In this document: piece after piece, positions 7,150 to 14,926 of the stretch
Position numbering within the stretch: position 1 is the stretch's first letter
How the letters are laid out: every line of letters starts with the position of its first letter
Assembly: GCA_017444615.1 (NCBI GenBank)
Contig: JAFSWF010000064.1
Location: 1-32,438 of the forward strand
Direction: 5' to 3'
Origin: Paludibacteraceae bacterium
GTDB taxonomy: Bacteria > Bacteroidota > Bacteroidia > Bacteroidales > Paludibacteraceae
DNA: 32,438 bases
Made by a program: the position numbers and the translations under genes
Notes under the pieces: model-generated
Databases searched by the model: none
What the model saw: only the letters and a program-made list of their open reading frames with translations
Told to the model about the DNA's origin: nothing

Positions 7150-8799
7150 TTACTTGTACAAGTAACGTTTGATAGAACGCTTCGGAGTTTTTTCAAACTC
7201 TTGCGCTACTAATTCTACGGCGCTGATTTGGCTGTACTGCGGCAGGTCACGGTTAACGGCAACGCGGTTCTCTTCCATCTGCTGCGTCAGGGTCTTGGTG
7301 CCAAGCAGTTTCTTGCCATCTGCGGTGGTGTCCGGGTAAACGAGTGCCACTAGTTTATGGTCGCGATCCACTACCACGCACTCTACTACGCACGGCATGG
7401 AGTTCAGTTTATCCTCCAGTTCTTCGGGGTAGATGTTTTGTCCCGAAGGACCAAGGATCATGTTCTTCGAACGGCCGTGGATGTAGATGTTGCCGGCTTT
7501 GTCGAGCACGCCCAGGTCGCCGGTACGCATCCAACCATCTTCGGTGAAGACAGCCTTGGTGGCTTCCTCGTTCTTGTAGTAACCCTTCATGACGTTGATA
7601 CCCTTCACTTGGATCTCGCCATCTTTCTTGGTCGGGTCTTCGGAATCGATGCGCACGCGGCATTGCGGCAGCTCTTTTCCGCAACTATGGAAGGCATAAT
7701 CCCACCAGTCTTCGTAGCTAATGAGCGGTCCGCATTCCGTCATACCATAGCCGACGCAGTACTGGAACTTGATGTCATGGAGCACTTGCTCTACTTCGCC
7801 ATTGAGCGCTGCACCACCGATGATCAAATAACGGAGTTGGCCTCCGAAGGTCTTGTCCAGGCCTTCTTTCACTTTGCCACGAATGATATTCTTGAGAAGC
7901 GGTGTCTTCCACATGATTTTCGCCGCAGGGCTGCTGATCTTCGGCAGAACACCTTTCTTGATGATTTTCTCCACTACCAGAGGCACAGTGAGGATCATGA
8001 ACGGTTTAACCTGCGCGAAGGCTTTCATCAGCACGCTCGGCGTAGGAGCTTGGGTCAGGAAATAGACTTGTGCTCCTTCGCACACCTGATACAGGAACTC
8101 GAACATCAGACCGAACATATGTGCGATAGGCAGCATCGACAACACGGTATCTCCGGGTTTGTGCGGAATACGCGTGTGTGCGAACTCTACGTTACCGCTC
8201 AGGCTCAGATGCGTTAACATCACACCCTTCGGATTACCGGTTGAACCGGAGGTGTAATTGATGATGGCCAGGTCATCAAAATTGTCCGTCGGATAGTTCA
8301 CATCTGACAATTGTACACCATTGGGGTAGGCTTTCTTGAAAGCTGCCTCGGCGCCTTCGTATTTCTTACGGAAAGCATCGGAAGCATCTACGATCGTCAT
8401 GTCGTCCATGAAGATAGTAGCCTTGAGACCCTTCATCTGGGTGGTGTCAATTTTCTTCTTTACGTTCGGTCCTACATACAACAGCACTGCTTCAGAGTGG
8501 TCCACTAAACTGTGGATGCCTTCTGCGGTGAAATCAGGTAGGATACTTACTACTACGGCGCCGTAACTCTCAATGGCGAGGAACAACAGTCCCCAATTGG
8601 CGCAGTTACGACCTGCCAGGGCAATCTTATCTCCGGGCTTGATACCCGTCTCTTTCCACGTGATATGCAGTTTGGCGATTGCCGATGCCAACTCAGCGTA
8701 CGTGTATTTGTTTTCTCCATCGAGGTCGGTCATTGCCAAACCGTCCCAGTTGGAATGCATCGTTTCTTGAAGGTACGATAAATAATGTTTTGTAGCCAT
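7150..8799 (-). CDS. Long-chain fatty acid-CoA ligase (AMP-binding), copy 2
   Basis: A 549-aa paralogue of the gene just downstream, with the same motif order: YTSGSTGNPKGVMLTH, YGMTECGPLIS, TGDLGVLDKAGNIYIHGR, GQNIYPEELED, and the catalytic Lys near the end in EKTPKRSIKRYLYK. The two copies agree in nearly every motif and in their last residues but differ in many loops, so the duplication is old and both look functional. It lies downstream of a TetR gene and has its own promoter, close to an inverted repeat that might be the TetR operator. Likely role: acyl-CoA formation from free fatty acids, for example those released by the patatin-like lipase two genes upstream. Confidence 0.88.
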   Translation of the reverse strand: MATKHYLSYLQETMHSNWDGLAMTDLDGENKYTYAELASAIAKLHITWKETGIKPGDKIALAGRNCANWGLLFLAIESYGAVVVSILPDFTAEGIHSLVDHSEAVLLYVGPNVKKKIDTTQMKGLKATIFMDDMTIVDASDAFRKKYEGAEAAFKKAYPNGVQLSDVNYPTDNFDDLAIINYTSGSTGNPKGVMLTHLSLSGNVEFAHTRIPHKPGDTVLSMLPIAHMFGLMFEFLYQVCEGAQVYFLTQAPTPSVLMKAFAQVKPFMILTVPLVVEKIIKKGVLPKISSPAAKIMWKTPLLKNIIRGKVKEGLDKTFGGQLRYLIIGGAALNGEVEQVLHDIKFQYCVGYGMTECGPLISYEDWWDYAFHSCGKELPQCRVRIDSEDPTKKDGEIQVKGINVMKGYYKNEEATKAVFTEDGWMRTGDLGVLDKAGNIYIHGRSKNMILGPSGQNIYPEELEDKLNSMPCVVECVVVDRDHKLVALVYPDTTADGKKLLGTKTLTQQMEENRVAVNRDLPQYSQISAVELVAQEFEKTPKRSIKRYLYK

Positions 8800-8835
8800 A
8801 AAGCTATTTGCAGTTTTGCGATTTTAACGTTTCTA

Positions 8836-8907
8836 CGAATGAACGATTCAACGGCTTTCCGTCAAATCTGCTGCAAAGATAATACTTATTTTTTGAATTA
8901 TCGTTCG
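8836..8907 (-). promoter_or_regulatory. Ligase copy 2 promoter with possible TetR operator
   Basis: Minus strand TATCTTTG (8881-8874) is a good -7 box, but no TTG lies 20 bases upstream, so the promoter may need help or be regulated. GAACGATTCAA (8841-8851) and a related inverted copy TTGAATTATCGTTC (8893-8906) flank the -7 box. Such a pair could be a regulator site, and the TetR gene ends just upstream. The operator is an inference. Confidence 0.4.
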
Positions 8908-8931
8908 AAAATGCAAAAAATTATGCATTTT
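8908..8931 (-). terminator. Weak hairpin across tetR stop codon
   Basis: AAAATGCA and TGCATTTT form an 8-bp, low-GC stem around the TAA of the TetR gene. It could end the pepT-gcvT-lipase-tetR transcript, but it has no long T run. Confidence 0.35.
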
Positions 8932-9514
8932 TGAGTATTTTATGAAATTCGCGATATGATTTTTCCAATAATGAAAAGTCCATCTGCGTTCTTCCTAGTC
9001 CGGAATCGTAACTGTTTTTGATATGCGCGAACATCAAAGCAACCTGTTCTCGGTCGATGTCTCGGCGGATAAATCCTGCCCGTTGGTCGTTATAAAGCGC
9101 CTTGCGCCATAACTCCACTTCTTTCAACGCTAACCGCTGTGCCTGGCGGTGCAGCGAAGGGAACAGACTGTAGGCGGTGAACATCAAGTTATTCACGTTA
9201 CTGGTGTTGATGGATTTATTATCGAAGGTCATCAGCGCTTCTTTCAAGCTGTTGAGATACGCCATCATGGCATCGATCATCCGCTCAATCGTCACATCAT
9301 CGCTCACAGCAGAAAGGGCGCGTTGCTTAGGAATCAAGAAATACCGCTCCATGCAGGTTTGGAAAAGGGCATCTTGGTCGGGGAAATAGTAATAGAGTGT
9401 GCCTCTGCCCATATCCAGCGCTATTTGCAGATCCGATATGCTTACGTTCTGATACCCCCGCAGCGCGTACAGCTCCATCGCCTTCCGAATAATATATTCC
9501 TTACGATCTTTCAT
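8921..9514 (-). CDS. TetR/AcrR-family transcriptional regulator
   Basis: A 197-aa regulator. The N-terminal helix-turn-helix is clear: IIRKAMELYALRGYQNVSIS, then DLQIALDMGRGTLYYYFPDQ (residues ~26-45), which is the TetR signature with the YYYF recognition end. The C-terminal ligand domain is not similar to anything I can name. The start codon overlaps the lipase stop by 14 bases, so the two are translated together. Next to two acyl-CoA ligases and a lipase, the likely ligand is a fatty acid or acyl-CoA, as in FadR-type TetR proteins; this is inference. Confidence 0.88.
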   Translation of the reverse strand: MKDRKEYIIRKAMELYALRGYQNVSISDLQIALDMGRGTLYYYFPDQDALFQTCMERYFLIPKQRALSAVSDDVTIERMIDAMMAYLNSLKEALMTFDNKSINTSNVNNLMFTAYSLFPSLHRQAQRLALKEVELWRKALYNDQRAGFIRRDIDREQVALMFAHIKNSYDSGLGRTQMDFSLLEKSYREFHKILKNA

Positions 9515-10430
9515 GTTCCTCCAGCGCAGCTGTCATGATCGCTTTGCCTTGCGCGATAATCTCCTCCGCTTTGTCAAAATCAAAGGTGTTGTAGGCATAC
9601 TGTCGCATCACTGCGTGCACATCCGGTGGCGTCAACTGAAGTGCCATCAAAGTGTTTTGCTGGATTTGCATATCGCTCATTCTATCCAGAATGCCGAAGA
9701 AATTGACTTTTCGTCCCAAATCTGCGGCACGCTCATTGCGCACCCTATCCACCCGATTTGCTAATTGCTGCAACTGGTTTTCAAGCGATTTAGGCACAGG
9801 AATACCGCGCTCTGTTAAGTTCGCCACGGTTCCTTCAACATCAATCGGTTCGGGTGCAGGGTCCACCGGCATACTGTCCTTACCGCTGATATCCATGGCT
9901 ACGAGAATATCGCCTTCCGTGCGCTCGATGGTATGCAGCGGTAGCGGGTTCAAGATGCCACCGTCAATCAGCAGGCGATTCTCTATTTGAACAGGTTGGA
10001 AGAACAACGGAATACTGATGGATGCCCGTACAGCTTCGAACAGACTGCCGCTGCGGAACACCACTTCTTCGGTATTCATCATATCCGATGCCACGATGGT
10101 GCAGGGGATGTTCAAGTCCTCAATCGGTCGGTCGGGTACCACTTTCTCCAACTCCTTGATGATTCGCTCGCCTTTTACTAAACTGTTACCGCTCAGCAAG
10201 TTAATGTCCATCATTCGGAGGATGAGTTGCTTATCCACTCGCAGAAACCATTCCTTGGCTTCTTGCAACTGGCCCGCAGCGTACATACCTGCGATGATCG
10301 AACCCATCGAACAACCGGCTATACTGCTGATCGTATAACCGCGTTCTTCGAGTGCCTCGATGGCACCGATATGCGCAAGTCCTCGCGCACCCCCCGAACC
10401 CAAAACTAATGCAACTTTCTTACTTTCCAC
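9501..10430 (-). CDS. Patatin-like phospholipase (RssA type)
   Basis: Predicted lipid acyl hydrolase using a Ser-Asp dyad. The ~309-aa protein opens with the oxyanion motif VLGSGGARGLAHIGAIEALE, followed by the nucleophile motif GCSMG and the Asp motif DGGILNPLP; all are intact. The open frame continues far upstream, antisense to gcvT, but the family begins close to KKVALVLGSGG, so the GTG at 10430 is the best start; no good ATG exists nearby. The short gap to gcvT is filled with a CTCAACT-type repeat, which is why the start is hard to place. It probably supplies free fatty acids to the ligases. Confidence 0.85.
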   Translation of the reverse strand: MESKKVALVLGSGGARGLAHIGAIEALEERGYTISSIAGCSMGSIIAGMYAAGQLQEAKEWFLRVDKQLILRMMDINLLSGNSLVKGERIIKELEKVVPDRPIEDLNIPCTIVASDMMNTEEVVFRSGSLFEAVRASISIPLFFQPVQIENRLLIDGGILNPLPLHTIERTEGDILVAMDISGKDSMPVDPAPEPIDVEGTVANLTERGIPVPKSLENQLQQLANRVDRVRNERAADLGRKVNFFGILDRMSDMQIQQNTLMALQLTPPDVHAVMRQYAYNTFDFDKAEEIIAQGKAIMTAALEEHERS

Positions 10431-10440
10431 TAGACGACTT

Positions 10441-10476
10441 CTCTCAACTCTCAACTCTAAACTCTCAACTCTAAAC
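10441..10476. repeat. Heptamer repeat at the gcvT stop codon
   Basis: Five units of AACTCTM (7 bp). On the minus strand the gcvT stop TAG lies in the first unit (GTTTAGAGTTGAGAG). Confidence 0.75.
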
Positions 10477-11571
10477 GATCCTTGCCGGCTGTAACTTCTC
10501 GCGTATGCGTATATATATAAGGTTACCCTTCTTCGTCTGCTCACTCTGCACGTACCCCATACCGATACCTGTTTTGGTGTTGGGCAGCATAATACCGGAG
10601 GTGACATGACCGATGGTGTTGCCGGCCTCATCGCATATCTCATAGCCGTTTCGCGGAATAGCGCGTTCGAGGCATTCAAAATGTACCAATTTGCGGCGTA
10701 CGCCTTCTGCTTTCTGTTGTTTGAGGAAATCGCGGTCGATAAAATCTTTCGCATCCAACTTGGTAATCCAACCCAAACCGGCCTCCAATGGTGACGTCGT
10801 ATCGTCGATATCGTGTCCGTAGAGGCAATACCATTTCTCCAAACGCAGACTGTCACGTGCACCGAGTCCGATAGGCGCCAAACCAAAGGGCTTGCCAACC
10901 TCAAACAGCGCATTCCAGATCTCTATACCGCGTTCAGCAGGGAAATAGAGTTCAAAGCCTCCGGCACCTGTATAACCCGTGTTACTCAGAATAACCCCCG
11001 GCACACCGGCAAAACTCCACTCGCGGAACGCATAGTAATCAATCGACTTCAAGTCCGCGTCGGTCAACAGTTGCAGCAACTCCGTCGCTTTTGGACCTTG
11101 CACAGCCAACTGACCATACCGCGTTGAGGCATTCTCCAGTTTGAGATCACCCCAGTCGCTCCGCATGGAAGGTTCGCCTCCGGATGCTATCCGGTTCACC
11201 CACGCCCAGTCTTTGTCGATGTTACCGGCATTGACGACCATCAGGTATTTGGTGGTGGAGTATTTGTAGATAATCAGGTCATCGACGATTCCGCCTTTAC
11301 CGTTCGGCATGCAAGTGTACTGAGCCTTGCCGGCTGCGATGGTGGACAAGTCATTCGTGGTAATGTACTGCAGAAAATCCAAGGCTTTCTCGCCTTTCAC
11401 CCAAAACTCGCCCATATGGCTCACGTCGAACACACCTACGCCTTCGCGAACGATCATATGTTCCTGATTGATGCCTGTCGGGTATTGAATAGGCATATTA
11501 AAACCGGCAAACTCTGCCATTTTTGCGCCAAGCGCAATGTGAATATCCGTAAACGGAGTGGTTTTTAACAT
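10471..11571 (-). CDS. gcvT: Glycine cleavage system aminomethyltransferase (T protein)
   Basis: Transfers the aminomethyl group from lipoyl-H protein to tetrahydrofolate, releasing ammonia. The 366-aa length is typical. Visible family motifs: [42 protein letters not shown] with the folate-contacting region, and [11 protein letters not shown]. The gene follows pepT by about 60 bases and is not with gcvH or gcvP in this window. Start [11 protein letters not shown] is the usual family start. Confidence 0.95.
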   Translation of the reverse strand: MLKTTPFTDIHIALGAKMAEFAGFNMPIQYPTGINQEHMIVREGVGVFDVSHMGEFWVKGEKALDFLQYITTNDLSTIAAGKAQYTCMPNGKGGIVDDLIIYKYSTTKYLMVVNAGNIDKDWAWVNRIASGGEPSMRSDWGDLKLENASTRYGQLAVQGPKATELLQLLTDADLKSIDYYAFREWSFAGVPGVILSNTGYTGAGGFELYFPAERGIEIWNALFEVGKPFGLAPIGLGARDSLRLEKWYCLYGHDIDDTTSPLEAGLGWITKLDAKDFIDRDFLKQQKAEGVRRKLVHFECLERAIPRNGYEICDEAGNTIGHVTSGIMLPNTKTGIGMGYVQSEQTKKGNLIYIRIREKLQPARIV

Positions 11572-11586
11572 AGTGATATCCTTTTT

Positions 11587-11645
11587 GTCGGTATCCCGTG
11601 ATTCCGAGATCCCGGTATTCCGAATAATTCTTAATTCTTAATTGC
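11587..11645. repeat. Heptamer and octamer repeats at the pepT stop codon
   Basis: On the minus strand the pepT end AATTAA is continued as AATTAAGAATTAAGAATTA (7-bp units), followed by an alternating 8-bp series, CGGAATAC, CGGGATCT, CGGAATCA, CGGGATAC. It fills almost all of the pepT-gcvT gap. Confidence 0.75.
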
Positions 11646-12881
11646 CTTCTTAACAATTTCCAGCACGACCTCGCAGGCTTTTTCCAGACTCGGTATCGGC
11701 AAATACTCAAACCGGCTATGGAAATTCTCGCCGCCGGCGAAGATATTGGGACACGGCAGACCTTCGAAACTCAGTCTCGCACCGTCTGTTCCGCCGCGAA
11801 TAGGTTTCACTTTTGGGGTTACACCAACGGCCGTCATCGCCTCTTTGGCAAGGTCCACTACATGCATCACCGGCTCAATTTTCTCCCGCATGTTGTAGTA
11901 CTGGTCACGCATTTCTATCTCTGCCGTGCCTTCGCCGTACTCACGGTTGACCTTACGAACCAAATGCTCTAATTCGCGTTTACGGCTCTCAAAACGCGCA
12001 CGGTCATGGTCGCGGATGATGTAACTGAGTGTCGTCTCTTCCACTGTGCCGTTCATGCCGATTAAGTGGTAGAAACCTTCGTACTCCTGCGTGTGTTCCG
12101 GTGTCTCCCAGCGCGGTAACATAACGGCTAACTGGTACGCAATGCGCATGGAGTTTTGCATCTTATGGTACGCTGAACCCGGGTGCACATTCACACCGTG
12201 CACATGGATCTTACATGCCGCGGCGTTGAAGTTCTCAAACTCCAACTCACCTATCGCGCCACCGTCCATCGTATACGCCCAGTCGGCTCCGAAGGCCTGC
12301 ACGTCAAAATGGTCGGCGCCTTGACCGATTTCCTCATCCGGTGTAAAGCCCACACGCACTTTGCCATGCTTGATCTCGGGGTGTTGAACCAGGTACTCCA
12401 TCGCCGTTACTATCTCTGCTATACCCGCTTTGTCATCGGCGCCCAGCAAGGTCTTACCGTTCGTCACGATAATATCCTGCCCCACATAATTCAGCAACTC
12501 AGGGTATTTATCCGAACTAAGCACTATATTCTCCTCTTCATTGAGCACAATTTCGACCTTTGTACCTTGTTCGTCGTCACTTTGTACATGTACTATCCGT
12601 GCTTTAATGTTCTTTCCGCTCGCATCCGGTGCCGTGTCCATATGCGCAATAAAACCCACTACGGGCTGATGACTGACTTCTGAAGGCTGATTACTCTCCA
12701 GCGTTGCCATCACATAGCCGTTGCGGTCAAGCGTCACTTCGCTCAAACCGATTTGCTTTAGTTCCTCTGCCAAGTACCGCGCAAACTCCATCTGCCCGGG
12801 CGTCGAAGGCGTCATGTTCGTGTTCTCGTCACTCGTCGTGTGAAAAGACACATATTTCAAAAACCGATCTACAATATTCAT
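11631..12881 (-). CDS. pepT: Peptidase T (tripeptide aminopeptidase)
   Basis: Di-zinc M20 peptidase that removes the N-terminal residue from tripeptides in the cytoplasm. The 416-aa protein shows the metal motifs in order: [39 protein letters not shown] with the catalytic Glu, YTMDGG, and [11 protein letters not shown] plus [11 protein letters not shown] near the end. Residues ~63-71 (NQPSEVSHQ) are coded by a short CTGATGAC-type repeat and look like a loop insert. No clear promoter is seen upstream; the gap is filled by repeats. Confidence 0.95.
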   Translation of the reverse strand: MNIVDRFLKYVSFHTTSDENTNMTPSTPGQMEFARYLAEELKQIGLSEVTLDRNGYVMATLESNQPSEVSHQPVVGFIAHMDTAPDASGKNIKARIVHVQSDDEQGTKVEIVLNEEENIVLSSDKYPELLNYVGQDIIVTNGKTLLGADDKAGIAEIVTAMEYLVQHPEIKHGKVRVGFTPDEEIGQGADHFDVQAFGADWAYTMDGGAIGELEFENFNAAACKIHVHGVNVHPGSAYHKMQNSMRIAYQLAVMLPRWETPEHTQEYEGFYHLIGMNGTVEETTLSYIIRDHDRARFESRKRELEHLVRKVNREYGEGTAEIEMRDQYYNMREKIEPVMHVVDLAKEAMTAVGVTPKVKPIRGGTDGARLSFEGLPCPNIFAGGENFHSRFEYLPIPSLEKACEVVLEIVKKAIKN

Positions 12882-12884
12882 CTT

Positions 12885-12983
12885 ATTATTTACGATTTTA
12901 TGATTTACGATTTTACGATTTTACGATTTATTGACGATTGAGTTTTATTTACGATTTATTTTTTTATTGACGATTTATAGCGG
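12885..12983. repeat. TTTACGA-type repeats upstream of pepT
   Basis: Seven- and eight-bp units (ATTTACG, ATTTTACG) right in front of the pepT start codon, then two longer spaced copies of TTGACGATT. No other feature is visible in this gap. Confidence 0.7.
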
Positions 12984-13002
12984 ACAATAGAACAATTTTA
13001 TT

Positions 13003-13050
13003 CAATGGAACAATCAATCGTCTAATTGTCAATCGTCCAATCGTCAATTA
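13003..13050. repeat. GACGATTG-type repeats at the lipoprotein stop codon
   Basis: On the minus strand, directly after the TAA of the lipoprotein gene, units TTGACGAT, TGGACGAT, TGACAAT, TAGACGAT follow each other (7-8 bp). Confidence 0.7.
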
Positions 13051-13632
13051 TTTCAGCGCGCCTAACAATGCACTGATAGCGCTTGCATACTGCGCCGTCT
13101 TATCCGCAGCGTTCTGTGCCTGCGTGGTTGCACTCTGTACTTTTTCGGTGGCGTTCTGTACGGTCTCGCTGTTCTTGACCATGTCCACAAGGCTTGTGGT
13201 GACGGTCTGAACGTTGTTCTGCGTTACCAAACCCAACGACGAAGCAATCAAACCCGTTCCGAATTGTTTCAGATAATCGGTGTCTTTATAATTAGTCTTC
13301 AGGCCTTCGCAGTTAGCTACCAGTTGCATGGTGTTCATCAAGTTCTGAATGTTTTTGTAGTCGTACTTACCATCGGCTTTGTACTGGTTGTACAAACTCA
13401 GCAACGCGTTACCTGCTCCCTGACCATTCGTATAAGCGGTAGTCTGCGTATCGGTGCTACTCTGCGTCGCTTGATTCGTCTGCGTCGTCTGCGCTTGCGT
13501 TACCTGCGTTGATTGCGTCGTCTCACTCGCTTGCGAACTACTACTGCTGTTACTGGTACTACTGTTTCCTTTCATCATTCCGCAACTGACCATCATCAGA
13601 CCACTCACGGCTAATACAAAAATCTTTTTCAT
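13048..13632 (-). CDS. Small lipoprotein of unknown function
   Basis: A 194-aa protein with a lipoprotein signal: MKKIFVLAVSGLMMVSCG, with the lipidated Cys at 17. Next comes a Ser/Thr/Gln-rich low-complexity linker (residues ~23-68), then a compact helical domain (GNALLSLYNQYKADGKYDYK, TGLIASSLGLVTQNN) that looks conserved. A final amphipathic helix is rich in Ala, Thr and Gln. The gene starts 11 bases after the dehydrogenase stop, so they share a promoter. I do not recognise a function. Confidence 0.8.
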   Translation of the reverse strand: MKKIFVLAVSGLMMVSCGMMKGNSSTSNSSSSSQASETTQSTQVTQAQTTQTNQATQSSTDTQTTAYTNGQGAGNALLSLYNQYKADGKYDYKNIQNLMNTMQLVANCEGLKTNYKDTDYLKQFGTGLIASSLGLVTQNNVQTVTTSLVDMVKNSETVQNATEKVQSATTQAQNAADKTAQYASAISALLGALK

Positions 13633-13643
13633 CGTATAATAAT

Positions 13644-14627
13644 TTAAACTACAACATCCATTTTCTCAAAATCCTTTTGGACGAAAGCGATGATATTATC
13701 GCACACATTCTCGCACATAGCGATTCGCCCTTCCCACGTTCCTGTTCCTGTATGCGGACTGAGTACCACATTCGGCAAATGCAATAGTGCCTCGCTTATC
13801 TGCGGTTCGAACTCATACACATCTAGTGCCGCTCCGGCGATGATTCCGCTCTGCAACGCTTCCACCAACGCCTCTTCATCTACGTGCGCGCCGCGCGCGG
13901 TGTTAATAAGGTATGCACTACGTTTCATCATCCCCAACTCCGGCTTACCGATGAGATGATGCACCTCCGGCGTGTAGGGCAAGTTCAAACTCACAAAATC
14001 GCTATCTTGCAGCAAGGTCTGAAAATCTACATACTCCGCTTGCCGAATAACATCCTCTCTCCACTTTTCACTCTCCACTTCTCTCATCTCTCCACTCTCC
14101 ACTCTCAACTTCTTCCTGTTATGATAAATAATCTTCATCCCACTGGCGATAGCTCGTCGCGCCAACGCCTGACCAATTCGTCCCATGCCTACTATGCCCA
14201 AGGTCTTGCCATACAACGAATGACTTAAGTTCCGCATTACCCCAAATCCCTCAAACGAACTGATGGCTGAATGCTGACTTCTGACGGCTCTATCCAACTC
14301 ACTCACGCGCCGCGCGACATCGATCATCAGCGCAAAAGCTAACTCTGCCGTAGGTTCCACCACTGGCTGAGGCGTGTTCGTCACACGGATACCACGTTCG
14401 CGACAAGCCTCTAAGTCGATGTTGTTGTATCCTGCCCCAAAATTAGCAATCAATCGCAACTGAGGCATTGCCTCAATCAGTTCCCGTCCCACACGATAAT
14501 CGAACGTACTTACCAGAATCTCCGCCTCGGAGAATTCACCAATCTCCAATCTCAAATCTCCAATGCCTTTTGAAAAAAGGCGCCGAAATCCTTCTTCCGG
14601 TAATATGGTCGTAAATGCTACTTTCAC
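13644..14627 (-). CDS. D-isomer specific 2-hydroxyacid dehydrogenase
   Basis: NAD(P)-dependent reductase of 2-oxo acids (family of D-lactate, glycerate and phosphoglycerate dehydrogenases). The ~327-aa protein has the GxGxxG loop GIVGMGRIGQALARRA, the catalytic Arg in INTARGAHVDEEAL, the Glu region DVYEFEPQISEALL and the catalytic His in LSPHTGTGTWEGR. GTG at 14627 (KVAFTTILPEEGF) is chosen because the family starts there and the -7 promoter box lies 12 bases upstream, so the upstream frame is not transcribed. The messenger would have almost no leader. Residues ~180-197 (RVESGEMREVESEKWRE) and the GDLRLEIGE segment near residue 25 are coded by ~7-bp repeats and look inserted. The substrate is not determinable. 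Confidence 0.88.
   Translation of the reverse strand: MKVAFTTILPEEGFRRLFSKGIGDLRLEIGEFSEAEILVSTFDYRVGRELIEAMPQLRLIANFGAGYNNIDLEACRERGIRVTNTPQPVVEPTAELAFALMIDVARRVSELDRAVRSQHSAISSFEGFGVMRNLSHSLYGKTLGIVGMGRIGQALARRAIASGMKIIYHNRKKLRVESGEMREVESEKWREDVIRQAEYVDFQTLLQDSDFVSLNLPYTPEVHHLIGKPELGMMKRSAYLINTARGAHVDEEALVEALQSGIIAGAALDVYEFEPQISEALLHLPNVVLSPHTGTGTWEGRIAMCENVCDNIIAFVQKDFEKMDVVV
14063..14109. repeat. ACTCTCC-type heptamers inside the dehydrogenase gene
   Basis: Irregular 7-8 bp units (CTCTCCA, CTCTCAT) coding VESGEMREVESEKW just after the cofactor-binding beta strand (IIYHNRKK). The related block AATCTCC at 14538-14562 lies near the gene start. Confidence 0.6.
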
Positions 14628-14638
14628 CTTTGCGACTG

Positions 14639-14670
14639 CAAAGGTACAACAAATATTTGAATTATGCAAG
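14639..14670 (-). promoter_or_regulatory. Promoter of dehydrogenase-lipoprotein operon
   Basis: Minus strand CTTG (14670-14667), 20-base spacer, TACCTTTG (14646-14639). The expected start point is only about 5 bases before the GTG start codon, so translation may be near leaderless. Confidence 0.7.
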
Positions 14671-14784
14671 TATTTGTTCGAAAAAAATTAAGTTTACTTG
14701 AATTTTAATAGGACACTAATGTTACACTAAATTGCAAACTATACTTGACAAAATGAAGTTTTTGAAAGATTTTGCTGACATTTT

Positions 14785-14816
14785 GTTGCACAAATCGAAA
14801 AAATGTTGTAACTTTG
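14785..14816 (+). promoter_or_regulatory. Promoter of secreted protein 1
   Basis: GTTG (14785-14788), 20-base spacer, TAACTTTG (14809-14816). The leader to the start codon is about 100 bases and AT-rich. It is divergent from the dehydrogenase promoter; no further feature is seen in this gap. Confidence 0.75.
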
Positions 14817-14926
14817 CAACCGTTTTTATTCTTTTTGAAGAAATAAGACATTTCGGGAACGAAAATACGTGTTGAATAAGAAATATACAACATTAATTGA
14901 CATTATTAACTAAATTTATTTAAGGT

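Noticed and set aside
7357-8217. 286-codon open frame on the plus strand opposite acyl-CoA ligase 2
   Set aside because: It is antisense to conserved ligase motifs and has no recognisable domain, promoter or start context.
10431-10913. Upstream extension of the lipase open frame
   Set aside because: It runs antisense through gcvT and the heptamer repeat; the patatin family starts just before the VLGSGGARG motif.
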